DNA of 64,000 bases from Tragulus kanchil (lineage: Eukaryota; Chordata; Mammalia; Artiodactyla; Tragulidae), in contig JAIOJX010000031.1 of the NCBI GenBank assembly GCA_022376925.1, positions 136,294,854-136,358,853 of the forward strand. Direction: 5' to 3'. Of this stretch, positions 9,595-21,725 are shown one piece after another; position 1 is the first letter of the stretch, and each line of letters opens with the position of its first letter. Position numbers and translations under genes: made by a program. The notes under the pieces are model-generated. The model had not been told where the DNA came from, did not search any database, and was given only the letters and a program-made list of their open reading frames with translations.

Positions 9595-11930
9595 TGAGCA
9601 CCATTTTACAGAATAATTTAACCCTGGACAGATTGAGAAACCTGTCCAAGGTCATGCACAGGGTTGGTACTTAGGGATTTGAACCACCTTGGTTGAGAAT
9701 ACCTGGAGAGGATCTTTGTCCCCCCAATACAGTTCCTATCACCTGGGTCCCCAGGCTGCACCAGGTCCTGCCCTTTCCAAGGCTTTTCAGGCCTTTCTCT
9801 TCATCTGTGAGCTGCCCACATCCTTCTGGTAAACCAGTTTTTTTTTGGCCTAGGTAATTCAAAGGCTTTTCCTTATCCTGCCGTGACTTACCAGCTGGGT
9901 ATGAGGTCAGCCCTGTGCCTGCATCACCTGGTCCGGGGCATGCAGTCCTGCCCCCCTCCTGGAGGAGCTCCCTGTCAAGAGGGGAGCCTCAGCAGAGCTC
10001 CCCAATGACCATCATCCTCAGGACTTGGGGTGGGAGCAGTGGAGCCTTGGGGAGGAGGGAAAGGTCCCTCGTTTGAAGTGGTGGGACTCGGATGCATAGT
10101 CATCAGAAATAGAGCAGAGAAAGAAGCTTACGTTTAATTCAAAGATTTTTTTTTTTTAAGATTTATTTATTTATTTATTTTGGGCAGGGGTCGGTCTGGG
10201 GAGGGAGGGGAGCCACTTCTATTGGTCTTTCATTTCTCTGTTTTCATCGGTCTTTGTTCTTTGGCTCCTGTGGGCCTCCCATCGCGGTGGCGTCTGTTGT
10301 CGCAGAGCGCCGTCTCTGGGCGCATGCACCCTAGAGCTCTGGCTCGGTGATTGGACACATTGGTCCAGCCGCTCCGCGGCACGTGGGATCTTCCCAGGCC
10401 AGGGATCCAACCGGCGCCCCTTGCACTGAGAGGCGGTGTCCTTATCCACTGGACCACCAGGGGAAGCCCCAAAGATTTTTTTTTCTTCTTTTTGAGGTAA
10501 GCTATGTGATTCTTTTCAAACTGAAAAAACCAAAACTATCTTTTCATTATCAAAGAATCTATTCAGCCCCCTTGAGGCTTCTTGGGATAGGAGCCACTTC
10601 TTAGGAGGCCCTCATCCACGGGCTTGTGCAGGTCAACTACCGCCTGGGGGTGGAAGATGGAAGTGAACACTGAGCCCCTTCCTTCCTTCTCCCTCCAGCA
10701 AGACACCACAAACTAATCAGCACCAGCAGCCAGAGGGGAGAAATTCATTAGCAGATCTGGTTTTGAGCACCATTTTACAGAATAATTTAACCCTGGACAG
10801 ATTGAGAAACCTGTCCAAGGTCATGCACAGGGTTGGTACTTAGGATTTGAACCACCTTGGTTGAGAATACCTGAGAGGATCTTTGTCCCCCAATACAGTT
10901 CCTATCACCTGGGTCCCCAGGCTGCACCAGGTCCTGCCCTTTCCAAGGCTTTTCAGGCCTTTCTCTTCATCTGTGAGCTGCCCACATCCTTCTGGTAAAC
11001 CAGTTTTTTTTTGGCCTAGGTAATTCAAAGGCTTTTCCTTATCCTGCCGTGACTTACCAGCTGGGTATGAGGTCAGCCCTGTGCCTGCATCACCTGGTCC
11101 GGGGCATGCAGTCCTGCCCCCCTCCTGGAGGAGCTCCCTGTCAAGAGGGGAGCCTCAGCAGAGCTCCCCAATGACCATCATCCTCAGGACTTGGGGTGGG
11201 AGCAGTGGAGCCTTGGGGAGGAGGGAAAGGTCCCTCGTTTGAAGTGGTGGGACTCGGATGCATAGTCATCAGAAATAGAGCAGAGAAAGAAGCTTACGTT
11301 TAATTCAAAGATTTTTTTTTTTTAAGATTTATTTATTTATTTATTTTGGGCAGGGGTCGGTCTGGGGAGGGAGGGGAGCCACTTCTATTGGTCTTTCATT
11401 TCTCTGTTTTCATCGGTCTTTGTTCTTTGGCTCCTGTGGGCCTCCCATCGCGGTGGCGTCTGTTGTCGCAGAGCGCCGTCTCTGGGCGCATGCACCCTAG
11501 AGCTCTGGCTCGGTGATTGGACACATTGGTCCAGCCGCTCCGCGGCACGTGGGATCTTCCCAGGCCAGGGATCCAACCGGCGCCCCTTGCACTGAGAGGC
11601 GGTGTCCTTATCCACTGGACCACCAGGGGAAGCCCCAAAGATTTTTTTTTCTTCTTTTTGAGGTAAGCTATGTGATTCTTTTCAAACTGAAAAAACCAAA
11701 ACTATCTTTTCATTATCAAAGAATCTATTCAGCCCCCTTGAGGCTTCTTGGGATAGGAGCCACTTCTTAGGAGGCCCTCATCCACGGGCTTGTGCAGGTC
11801 AACTACCGCCTGGGGGTGGAAGATGGAAGTGAACACTGAGCCCCTTCCTTCCTTCTCCCTCCAGCAAGACACCACAAACTAATCAGCACCAGCAGCCAGA
11901 GGGGAGAAATTCATTAGCAGATCTGGTTTT
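9595..11930. repeat. Direct tandem duplication 2 (1169/1167 bp)
   Basis: Copy 1 is 9595-10763 and copy 2 is 10764-11930. Differences are homopolymer-length changes (for example six versus five C after tctttgt, and ctggagag versus ctgagag). The first 94 bp (9595-9688) also belong to duplication 1, so that segment occurs three times. Confidence 0.97.
10154..10469 (-). mobile_element. CHR-like SINE, full length, with TSD
   Basis: In sense it starts ggggcttcccctggtggtcc, with an A-box-like tggtccagtgg and a B-box-like ggttggatccct. The body contains gatcccacgtgccgcggagc and ccaatagaagtggc, and the tail is aataaataaatctt plus poly(A). Flanking direct repeats are caaagatttttttt (from 10140 and from 10470). 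A second copy at 11321-11635 exists only through duplication 2. This is a tRNA-derived, L1-mobilised, nonautonomous element. Confidence 0.88.
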
Positions 11931-11935
11931 GCATA

Positions 11936-12364
11936 ATTTACTAGTTGGTATTAGCAAATTAAGCCTGCTTGGCTTCCCTCATTGTAATGGCCATTAGAGG
12001 AAATGTGAGGAAAACACCCGCTCATGATCCCAGCAGTTTTCTAGAGATGATAATTAATAACAACAATAAAGTGCTAAGAAGACATTGCCGTTTTCCCTTC
12101 TCATGTTTTCTTGCTTACTCCTCACAACTGTAGCAAAGGAAAACAAATTTGGATTAATGTCCATTTGATGATCATGAAACTGAAGTGGGGGTTGAGTGGG
12201 GGTTCAGCTAGGAAGGGAGCCCTCCTCTCCGCTGTCTGGGGCGTGTTCACGGGCCAGTGAGTAACCTCGAGAGGACCAGGGTTCAGCAGCTGCGGCCCTG
12301 CTCCACTCAGAGCCTTCTCAGTGGGAAACTTAGTCCTCACTTGGCTATGGCAAATCGTATTAAC
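11936..12364. other. Unique sequence
   Basis: AT-rich then mixed sequence with no recognised gene. A MIR-like fragment may lie near 12165-12190 but is too weak to call. Confidence 0.4.
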
Positions 12365-12530
12365 AACAACAGCAACAATAATAAAGCTAATATTTGTGGA
12401 TTACTTCTAGGCACCAAACGATTTCCTTCACTATCTCATCATTAACTCACAGCCTCCCATGAAATGGTCACCAACATCAGCATCAGTTCACTGGCGAGGA
12501 AACTGAATCTCACAGAGGTGTAACAAACAC
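12365..12530 (+). repeat. MIR SINE
   Basis: gctaatatttgtggattact, ctcacagcctcccatgaaat, and ggaaactgaatctcacagag give the MIR order. Confidence 0.65.
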
Positions 12531-13394
12531 GAACTGGATCCGCTTCCTGGCCCTCCGTGAGTCTTCTCTGGGAATGATCTGGACACACAAGTGGCCAATG
12601 GCTTTATCATGGTGTTCCCAACCCTTTCCACTGCCCCCATATTCCTGGACTGCTCTGGGGGTGGAAAGAACCGGGATTTTGGAATTCAGAAACCAAGGTT
12701 CCAGACCGGCCTGGACTGCTGGGTACATTTATATGCCTTGATGGAGTTCTGCTGCTGGCTGTTTATCTACGGGACTGAGTTCATCCAAAGGTACTGATAC
12801 TGACAGGACCCTATGGGGCTCCCAGACACAGAGGCCTTTCTGTGTGCCGTGTGTCTTCATTAGAGGAAGCATGCGTCATTCAACCTCCATGACCTTCCCT
12901 AAGTTCCAAGGAGCAGGTTCAGACAGTGGCAAATCAGGGAAAGGAAGGGATGCGGAGTTACGGGAGGAACAGTCAAAAGGGACAACAGTGCAGCCTTGGG
13001 GCAAGGTCCTGTTACCCATCAAGGGATATGCATAACAATAAAAATAACAATAACAATATCTTTGAGCTGTTTAGAAGAGACTGAAAATCCCAGCAGGTGG
13101 GAGAAATTAACGGTATACTCAGTCCACAAGACCGACCAGTCAGAAGAATGTGCACAAGCTGATCATGCCATCTTTGAACCATTAGTATTGATATAAAACC
13201 CCTCACTACACCCTGCAGGTTGGGACACACAGTTTTGAAGGCATTAGCTTCTATGCTCCCATTGCCTGTCAAAGCAATAAAGCTATTCTTGTCTGCTTCA
13301 CCCAAAATTCCATCCCTGAGAATTGCTTTGGTGAGGGAGTATAAAGGCCAGATTCAATTTCAGTGCCATATGGGCTGGTAGGGGGTCCATTCAA
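12531..13394. other. Unique sequence, no gene recognised
   Basis: Contains a short AT-rich run near 13035-13060 and nothing else that I can name. Confidence 0.4.
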
Positions 13395-13500
13395 GGCCTT
13401 GCCATTACTCAGCTGTGAGAGATTAGGAAAGCCACAGCATCTTCTCCAGGACTTGGTTTTCTTACTTTTAAACTGGGGGTAATATTGATACCCTTACCAA
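13395..13500 (+). repeat. MIR SINE fragment
   Basis: actcagctgtgagagattag and aaactgggggtaatattgat fit the MIR core/tail. Confidence 0.55.
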
Positions 13501-13554
13501 GTCCAGACTCACTCTGCTTACTACATGACAGGCCAATAAATCTGAGAGACAATG

Positions 13555-14005
13555 TGTTAAGGCAAGGAATACAATTTTATTCAGAAAGCTAGTAGACAAA
13601 GATGATGACAGACTACTGTCTCAAAATAACCATCTTGTTAGCGTCTGGATGCCAGATTCTTTTATAGAACAGAGATGAGGGGAAGTGAGGAAATAAAGTA
13701 CAAAGGCAGAATAGAAAGGGAGAGGCGATGAGAAAGTCAAATTAAAAGGGCCATCAATCTTGCAAAACCACGTCCAGGAATGGCCGACCTGTGGAAGGAA
13801 TGTGTTAATCTCTTCTCTCCTGCAGCCATTCACAAGTGGACAGGGTCAGATTATCTCCCAGTGAGCTGAATAAAAGCACTTTAGTCAGGTAGAGGGGCAG
13901 GGTTCTCGGCGGCAGGCCCTTATGTACGAGTATAATCACAAAAGCAACACAAAGTAAGTCAAAGCAACAGTTCCAGCATGGAGGAACTGGTTCTTCCCTG
14001 CAACA
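13555..14005 (-). mobile_element. Solo LTR, family A (reverse)
   Basis: On the reverse strand it starts TGTTGCAGGGAAG and ends CCTTGCCTTAACA, giving TG...CA termini over 451 bp. It has a TATA-like element (tataaaagaa in sense, near 13660) and an AATAAA signal near 13580 in sense. No internal ERV genes flank it, and no clear target-site duplication remains. The fragment at 1-125 is the same family. Confidence 0.75.
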
Positions 14006-14782
14006 CGGCTTGTTCTGTCCCCTCGGCAGGCCCTCCTCCAGTGCTGTCCTATGACCCCGCCGGCCCCCGAGAGGGTTTGGACCCTGCCCCGGCTGCCCTC
14101 CGGCAGTGCTCTAGGACCCTTCCCCTGTTGCATCTGCCCCCACCTCCATCCTTTTATTTTCTGATTGATATTTTCACAACTATTTTAAAAGCAATCAAAT
14201 GTCCCGTGTGTTTCGTTTTTTAAATATAAGCAGCTCTTTGCGGCAGAGGATGAAAAGGAGAGCTTTTCCTTTCCCAAGCCGCTCAGCCTCACCCTGTATC
14301 AGCATCCCAGCATCCCAGAAGTGAGCTCCATGCTCCCTCCATCCAGCCCAGGCCATGAGGCAGCCTCTGCTGGGAAGGGCCCCACCCTGCCCTACTCAGG
14401 GAGGCCGGCGTGCACACACACCCTCAGCAGATGTTTGTGGGGATGGGAGGGGTGTACACGGCAAGCCCCTCAGCACAGAACTCTGAGCCTCCCTGGTCCT
14501 TTCTGGGCAGCATGGTGACCAGCTTCTGCTGGGAGTCTGAGGCTGCTGCCCGGACCCCACCACTGGGGGAAGCAGGGCTGGGAGGGGATCCTGGTGCTGC
14601 ACCTGTGAGGGCATTGCTGACTGGGGTGGTTGACAGCTTTTTCTGAAATGCCAATAAATCACCCATCTCTGCCTGACTCACCATAGATTCAGTCAGTTTA
14701 CAAACTCTAGCCCTCAGAAGCTCATCGCCCCCTACCCAGTGTCCTTATCTTCCCAGGCAGTTGACAGATACAAAACCCTGCT
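14006..14782. other. Unique sequence, fairly GC-rich
   Basis: No recognised gene or repeat. Two overlapping ORFs of 78-88 codons on opposite strands have no recognisable domain. Confidence 0.4.
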
Positions 14783-15330
14783 TGGGGTATCAACTATAAA
14801 AATATATGCACGACCTAAAAGTGGAGAGTTATATTTTATTTGGTGGAAATTCTGAGGATTTCAAGTCCAGGAGGCTTGATAGAACTACTTCTATGAGGTG
14901 AGGTGAACAGCCAGGTTATATAGAAGTTTGGCAACAAAAGGCAAGTCGTAGAAACAAAAGATTAATTAATTAAAGTTAACTAGATATCTTTGAATAGCTA
15001 ATTAATTAAAGTTAATTAAAACAAACTAGGTATCTCAAGTTAAGGCATTTAATGCGTTTCTATGTACAGAAAAATGTAAGAGTCTGGGATCACTGAAATC
15101 ATTCTTTGTTATGCATCTCAGCTATCTGGGGCCAGTATTCTATGTCTTCACAACCCTCAGTTCTTCAGAGTTCACCATAGGGAGGCTGGCGGCTGCTAGA
15201 TGTCAGGTATTCTGTGTTTCCTTCCTAAGTTCCTCAGGGCTCACTAAATCACCATTGGTGGTGGTTAAAATCACTGATAACTGTGACATCCTTTGTTTAC
15301 TGATAAGACAGGAAGTATTTCTTTTCTCAG
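14783..15330 (-). mobile_element. LTR, family C (reverse)
   Basis: In sense it has a TATA box (cttctatataacctgg, + strand about 14925-14940) and AATAAA in ccaccaaataaaatata (about 14833-14848), followed by ctctccacttttaggtcgtg and an end near ttgatacccca. This is the expected U3-R-U5 order for a retroviral LTR. The 5' boundary is not resolved. A second copy from 15883 is due to duplication 3. Confidence 0.65.
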
Positions 15331-15555
15331 AGGCATTGCACCTGCAGAGCTCTGGCCATGGTACTGGGCATGAGGGTGAGTGTACTGCCTCTGGGTCTTT
15401 CTAGGAGCTAACCACTGGCCAGACATGCCTCCAGTATGTCCTGGCTGCAATGTAACCTTGAGTAAATCACTTTCTTTCTCTTTAACATTTTCCCCATCTT
15501 TACTAATCAACACTGATTGAATTCACTGAGTTTTACTTATCAATACACTTTATTT

Positions 15556-15756
15556 GAGGCTTCCCCAGTGGCTCGGTCAGTCAACACTAAGGTGAAGAAT
15601 CTACAGGGAACCACCTACAATGCAGAAGATGTGGGTTCTATCCCTTGGTCAGGAAGGTCCCTGGAAGAAGGAAATGGAAACCCATTCTCCCTGAATTCTT
15701 GCCTAAAGAATTTCATAGACAGGCCTAAAAAGTCACTAAACAAGAACAGAACTTTA
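15556..15756 (+). mobile_element. Bov-tA/ART2-type SINE
   Basis: aggcttccccagtggctcgg head, a tgcagaagatgtgggttcta B-box region, and ggaaatggaaacccattctc are diagnostic of ruminant Bov-tA SINEs. The 3' part is complete only in the duplicate (16656-16860), which has gagttggacaagacttagtc. Confidence 0.88.
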
Positions 15757-16878
15757 GCCCAGTTGACTTACGAATACAAGTAACCGATTCAGTCAGTTTA
15801 CAAACTCTAGCCCTCAGAAGCTCATCGCCCCCTACCCAGTGTCCTTATCTTCCCAGGCAGTTGACAGATACAAAACCCTGCTTGGGGTATCAACTATAAA
15901 AATATATGCACGACCTAAAAGTGGAGAGTTATATTTTATTTGGTGGAAATTCTGAGGATTTCAAGTCCAGGAGGCTTGATAGAACTACTTCTATGAGGTG
16001 AGGTGAACAGCCAGGTTATATAGAAGTTTGGCAACAAAAGGCAAGTCGTAGAAACAAAAGATTAATTAATTAAAGTTAACTAGATATCTTTGAATAGCTA
16101 ATTAATTAAAGTTAATTAAAACAAACTAGGTATCTCAAGTTAAGGCATTTAATGCGTTTCTATGTACAGAAAAATGTAAGAGTCTGGGATCACTGAAATC
16201 ATTCTTTGTTATGCATCTCAGCTATCTGGGGCCAGTATTCTATGTCTTCACAACCCTCAGTTCTTCAGAGTTCACCATAGGGAGGCTGGCGGCTGCTAGA
16301 TGTCAGGTATTCTGTGTTTCCTTCCTAAGTTCCTCAGGGCTCACTAAATCACCATTGGTGGTGGTTAAAATCACTGATAACTGTGACATCCTTTGTTTAC
16401 TGATAAGACAGGAAGTATTTCTTTTCTCAGAGGCATTGCACCTGCAGAGCTCTGGCCATGGTACTGGGCATGAGGGTGAGTGTACTGCCTCTGGGTCTTT
16501 CTAGGAGCTAACCACTGGCCAGACATGCCTCCAGTATGTCCTGGCTGCAATGTAACCTTGAGTAAATCACTTTCTTTCTCTTTAACATTTTCCCCATCTT
16601 TACTAATCAACACTGATTGAATTCACTGAGTTTTACTTATCAATACACTTTATTTGAGGCTTCCCCAGTGGCTCGGTCAGTCAACACTAAGGTGAAGAAT
16701 CTACAGGGAACCACCTACAATGCAGAAGATGTGGGTTCTATCCCTTGGTCAGGAAGGTCCCTGGAAGAAGGAAATGGAAACCCATTCTCCCTGAATTCTT
16801 GCCTAAAGAATTTCATAGACAGGCTACAGTCCAAACGAGTTGGACAAGACTTAGTCACTAAACAAGAACAGAACTTTA

Positions 16879-17356
16879 TTTATAATATCTTTGAGTCCTA
16901 ATACTGATTCCTTAAGGCAGGAATTCCTTACTTTGTCATGGTCCTCTTTTTTGTTACGTATTGGAAACCTAATCATGGCAAGGTCAAAGGACATCCCTAT
17001 AGGGCACAAGACCGGTGGGTGACAGAGCCAAGGTTTGAGCAATCTAAGCACAGCCCCCACACCCTGGGCCTGCCCACTCATGAGGCCAGAAGGGGAATTC
17101 TTCAGTCCAGCAGGAGCCAGGGGACTTGAGGGATGGGGAGGAGAGAGCCTGAAAATCACTTGCTGAATTCCTGTCATTCAGGGAAGCCCAGCAGTGGGTG
17201 GGGAAGGCTAGGGACCCTCCAGGCTGACTGGTAGAGTGAGAGCCCCTAGGGGCATTCACAGACAACAAGGGCCCGAGGCTAGTTCACAGACAACTATGCC
17301 TCCCCAAACCCTCACCCCAAGATGTCTGTGGCCTCCTCCCTCTCAAAATCTCAAAG
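16879..17356. other. Unique sequence
   Basis: No gene or repeat recognised. Confidence 0.4.
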
Positions 17357-18275
17357 CCCCAAGTGAAACCGGAGGGAAGGGGACAGGACACAATCTTTGT
17401 ATGTCTAAGATGGTGGAGGAGTCTACTTCTACTAGACCTCGAGCCCCAGTATATCCTCATTGTAACACACCCAGAGGCATCATGACAGTTCCAAAGCCAA
17501 CCATCAAAAACCAAGAAGTGGACAGTGTCCCAATTCATGGACATCTCTGCTCCTTCCCCCAAATGGTTGGAATAGTCCTTCCACTTATTAACCTATGAAA
17601 TTACTCAGCCCTTAAAAACTAAGCATACAGGGCTTCCCCGGTAGCTCAGTGATAAAGAGGTCGCCTGCCAATGCAGGAGACATGAGTTCGATTCCCGATC
17701 GGGAAAGATCCCACATGCTGAGGAGCAACTAAGCCTGTGAGGCACAACTATGGAGCCTGTGCTCTAGAGCCTCGGAGCCACAACTATGGAGCCTGTGCTC
17801 TAGAGCCTCGGAGCCACAACGATGGAGCCCGTGTGCCGCAACTACTGAAGCCCATGTGCCCTAGAGCCCGAGTTCCACAACAAGAGAAGTCACAGCAACA
17901 AGAAACCTGCTCACCTTAACTAGAGAGGAGCCCCCATTCTCTTCAACTAGAGAAAAGCCTGCAGCAGCAGTTGAAAACCCAGAACAGCCAAAAACAAACA
18001 AATAAATAAAAATTCAAAAAAAAAAAGCATGCCATATTTCAGGGACTCACACCTGAGATGGTCCACACTGTCTGTGGAGTGTGTTTCTCTCTAAATAAAT
18101 CCATTTCTTATTTATCACTTTGTCTGTTACAAAATTATTTCTGCAATAATACATCAAGAATCTGAGCTTCATTAGGTCCTGAAACCAGGTATGTGATCTC
18201 AGTTGGAAGACTGAGGTTTTGGCTTAGGTTTTGGCTGGGTTCAAGTCCCAGTCTGAGGTGAACAGTTTCAATAGG
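17357..18275 (+). mobile_element. LTR family F1, copy b, interrupted by CHR-2 SINE
   Basis: Shares the F1 blocks: ggaaggggacaggacacaat, aagatggtggaggag, ggttggaatagtccttccac, gtctgtggagtgtgtttctc, aataaatccatttcttattt, cattaggtcctgaaaccagg. After the LTR body it carries a minimal array, ttttggctgggttcaagtcc. The SINE at 17632-18025 splits it between aactaagcat and its repeat. Confidence 0.8.
17632..18025 (+). mobile_element. CHR-2 SINE nested in F1b
   Basis: It has the head ggcttccccggtagctcagt, the B box gagttcgattcccgatc, and repeated bodies gagcctgtgctctagagcct, ending ccaaaaacaaacaaataaat with an A-rich tail. A 36-bp body unit (gccacaactatggagcctgt...) is tandemly duplicated at 17741-17812. 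The flanking aagcat on both sides is the probable target-site duplication. Confidence 0.88.
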
Positions 18276-18593
18276 ACCAGCTCTGCCAGTCACCTGTGCA
18301 TTTCCTCCTAGTGCAGCTATCTGACTCAGCCTCAGCTCACTTGTCCTTCCCTGGGGATCTTCTGCAGGCAGAGGGGCCTACAGGTTCTGCTGCCAGCAGG
18401 GTGGGAGGGTCATCAAGAATTAGTGGCCTATCTGGCTATCCCAATTCACCCAGACATGTCTTGAGAGGTAAGACCCAGAAGACCCTGAATACTGGTACAA
18501 ACAGAATGAAACTCTAGTCCCATGCCACACACACACTTCCTGGAAGACCCTGGGAGAGCTGAAGACTTGTGGTTTCAAGAGAAAGAAGGCTGG

Positions 18594-18870
18594 GGCTTCC
18601 CTGGTGGCCCAGTGGTGAAGACTTCGCCTGCCAAGGCAGGAGACATGAGTTCAATCCCTGATCCAGGAAGATCCCACATGCTGCGGAGCAACGAAGCCTG
18701 TGTGCCCTAGAGCCCGAGTTCCAAAACAAGAGAAGTCACTGCAACAAGAAACCTGTTCACCTCAACTAGAGAGTAGCCCCCACTCTCTGCAACTAGAGAA
18801 GAGCCTGCAGCAGCAGTGAAAACCCAAAATAGCCCAAAAATAAATAAATAAATAAAATTTTTTTAAAAAA
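18594..18870 (+). mobile_element. CHR-2 SINE, partly deleted
   Basis: Starts ggggcttccctggtggccca and has aggagacatgagttcaatcc and gcaacaagaaacctgttcac, ending aataaataaataaataaaat plus A-rich. Probable target-site duplication gagaaagaaggctg / gagacagaagcctg with two mismatches. Confidence 0.85.
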
Positions 18871-19965
18871 GAGAGAGAGACAGAAGCCTGAATCCAATAA
18901 GCTCCAGAACAAGGGGATTTACTGGGAGGCTACTGGGGCTTCTCACCACCCATGTGCCTATTCAGGGACACCTAGACTAGAAGACTCAAATGCCACTGGT
19001 GCTGCTCATCCCTCTGGACTTGTCACCACATCTGCCTTACTGACTGCCTTCCTGCCTTCCTGAGTGAACTCAGGTAGCCTCAGCCTGCAGCAGCTTAAAG
19101 CAGGGTTTCAGTTCCTGGTCAGAGATTGAGGCCAGGCCACAGTGATGAGAGCACCAAATCCTAGCCATTAGACCAGTGGTCAGTGACCAGGCTTGGCCCT
19201 TTGGCTTTGAAGAAAAGGATTCCCCCAAAGACAGAAAGTAGTGAAACAAGTAAAGTATTTATGAGGAGGAAAAAGAGTGCAATACATGTGGATAGACACA
19301 CCGGCACTCAGAGCTGCGCCCTCAAGGCAGTTTAAGTCACTTTCATTGGGATTTCCTTTGGCCACTCATTTTGATTTGCCTAGTTCAGATTTGGTATGTC
19401 TCAGGATCCTCTCAGGTGTGCACATGGATCTCCTGGCCAAGATGGATTCTACTCAAGAGGCCTATGGGTAGTTAGCATCACTTGCCTTTTGATCATCAAG
19501 GAACCTTTCTGTGCATGTGTAGTCAGGGAGGTCTGATTTTGAGAATGAGAAATACATGGTCTCTTATCTTCATCTGAGCCCAGGGTCCTCTCCTGATTCT
19601 CCTGCTATTCTTGTCTTGGAGTATCAATCTATAGGGAACACATCTCCAGTTGCTTTACCCTTTGGGGAGGGGAGTCCATTCACCTCCAACTTCAAGAAAT
19701 CCAGGGCTGCCATGGTTCCAGCCATCACCAGAGGTGGGCTGCTCCCTTTTCTTATTTCCAGCCTATCAAATCCAAGAAAGGGGCTGTGACTGGCCAAATT
19801 CATGTCAGTATCCCATCCTAGCCCAATTAGATTGCCAAAGGGGCAAGGCAAGGCAACATGACCAGAATGTGGATGTGGTTTGAGCAGTTGTATCCTCTGT
19901 CCTCTGGTCCCAGGGTGCCTGGTTCTGCTTTGGGTAAAGTCTTGTCAGGTAAACTGCCCTGGACA
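18871..19965. other. Unique sequence
   Basis: Only short ORFs without domain features. 19111 onward lies within duplication 4. Confidence 0.4.
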
Positions 19966-21457
19966 GGAAAGGACATCGTTTACCTCAGTTTGAGACTTGA
20001 ACCCATGTGGCTGGGACTTGAACCTAGCCAAAACCCAATCTTCCAACTGAGATCACAGATGTGATTTTATGACCTAACCTCAGATTCTTGATGTCTCATT
20101 GCAAAACGAATTCAGTGAGAGAAAAAAGGTGATAGGTAAGAAGTCGACCTCTTTAGTGAGAAACACACTCTACAGACAAGAGTGTGGGCCAAAGAAAGGG
20201 CAAATGAGGCCTCAAAAGGTAATGTAATTATCTTCATGAGCTGGGGAATTTCATAGGCTAATGAATGGGAGGATTATTCCAATGAGTTCCTGGTCAGAGA
20301 TTGAGGCCAGGCCACAGTGATGAGAGCACCAAATCCTAGCCATTAGACCAGTGGTCAGTGACCAGGCTTGGCCCTTTGGCTTTGAAGAAAAGGATTCCCC
20401 CAAAGACAGAAAGTAGTGAAACAAGTAAAGTATTTATGAGGAGGAAAAAGAGTGCAATACATGTGGATAGACACACCGGCACTCAGAGCTGCGCCCTCAA
20501 GGCAGTTTAAGTCACTTTCATTGGGATTTCCTTTGGCCACTCATTTTGATTTGCCTAGTTCAGATTTGGTATGTCTCAGGATCCTCTCAGGTGTGCACAT
20601 GGATCTCCTGGCCAAGATGGATTCTACTCAAGAGGCCTATGGGTAGTTAGCATCACTTGCCTTTTGATCATCAAGGAACCTTTCTGTGCATGTGTAGTCA
20701 GGGAGGTCTGATTTTGAGAATGAGAAATACATGGTCTCTTATCTTCATCTGAGCCCAGGGTCCTCTCCTGATTCTCCTGCTATTCTTGTCTTGGAGTATC
20801 AATCTATAGGGAACACATCTCCAGTTGCTTTACCCTTTGGGGAGGGGAGTCCATTCACCTCCAACTTCAAGAAATCCAGGGCTGCCATGGTTCCAGCCAT
20901 CACCAGAGGTGGGCTGCTCCCTTTCTTATTTCCAGCCTATCAAATCCAAGAAAGGGGCTGTGACTGGCCAAATTCATGTCAGTATCCCATCCTAGCCCAA
21001 TTAGATTGCCAAAGGGGCAAGGCAAGGCAACATGACCAGAATGTGGATGTGGTTTGAGCAGTTGTATCCTCTGTCCTCTGGTCCCAGGGTGCCTGGTTCT
21101 GCTTTGGGTAAAGTCTTGTCAGGTAAACTGCCCTGGACAGGAAAGGACATCGTTTACCTCAGTTTGAGACTTGAACCCATGTGGCTGGGACTTGAACCTA
21201 GCCAAAACCCAATCTTCCAACTGAGATCACAGATGTGATTTTATGACCTAACCTCAGATTCTTGATGTCTCATTGCAAAACGAATTCAGTGAGAGACAAA
21301 GTGATAGGTAAGAAGTGGATTTATTTAGAGAGAAACACACTCTACAGACAAGAGTGTGGGCCAAAGAAAGGGCAAATGAGGCCTCAAAAGGTAATGTAAT
21401 TATCTTCATGAGCTGGGGAATTTCATAGGCTAATGAATGGGAGGATTATTCCAATGA
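19111..21457. repeat. Direct tandem duplication 4 (1175/1172 bp)
   Basis: Copy 1 is 19111-20285 and copy 2 is 20286-21457. Differences include T-run length in ccctttt-cttatttcc and a scrambled 20-30 bp stretch in copy 1 near 20120-20155 (gtcgacctctttagtgag versus gtggatttatttagagag). Boundaries fall inside LTR F1c, so the duplication is independent of the element. Confidence 0.97.
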
Positions 21458-21725
21458 TGTTGGGGAAGGAGTAGAGATTTCCAGGAATTGGGCCACCGCC
21501 TGCTTTTTGGTCTTTGATGTTGGTTTTGGAACTGCACCTGATACTTCTGGGTGTGCCATTAGCTTGCTGATGTGGTACGATGAGCATATACTCAGGATCA
21601 AGGTCTAGGGGATCTTGAATCTGCTGTCTTGGATCCATTTGATTCTAATCAGTTTACGTCGTGTCCTTGAGCTATGTCACCTTTTCAAAGGTTGTGCCCT
21701 CCCCTCTTTCCTCATGTTTCAGAAC
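21141..21725 (-). mobile_element. LTR family F1, copy c (reverse)
   Basis: In sense it runs from about ggttctgaaacatgaggaaa, through agaggggagggcacaacctt, attggaataatcctcccatt, tgtagagtgtgtttctctct and aataaatccacttcttacct, to gattgggttttggctaggtt and a two-unit B-box-like array, ending ctgaggtaaacgatgtcctt. The partial duplicate at 19966-20285 is the product of duplication 4. Confidence 0.82.

Larger units (their letters stand above)
7429..9688. repeat. Direct tandem duplication 1 (1130 bp x2)
   Basis: Copy 1 is 7429-8558 and copy 2 is 8559-9688. They are almost identical. Seen differences: the CA run is 33 versus 31 bp, one extra G appears in two G runs of copy 2 (gatggggaag, ttagggattt), and there are single substitutions near 8110/9240. 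The boundaries do not coincide with any repeat element, and sequence resumes uniquely after copy 2. It is the first of a series of sixteen and is probably an unmerged assembly overlap. Confidence 0.97.
14686..16878. repeat. Direct tandem duplication 3 (about 1.1 kb)
   Basis: Copy 1 is 14686-15756 and copy 2 is 15786-16878. Near its end copy 1 lacks about 22 bp present in copy 2 (after catagacaggc) and is followed by 29 bp of filler (15757-15785) found in neither copy. Loss of quality at one end plus filler is what a contig end looks like. Confidence 0.96.

Noticed and set aside
10219..11770. Recurrent ORFs of 76-85 codons found at several places (10219, 11385, 25837, 31217, 51007)
   Set aside because: All are the two strands of the CHR-like SINE. 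Similarity between them reflects the repeat, not a gene family.
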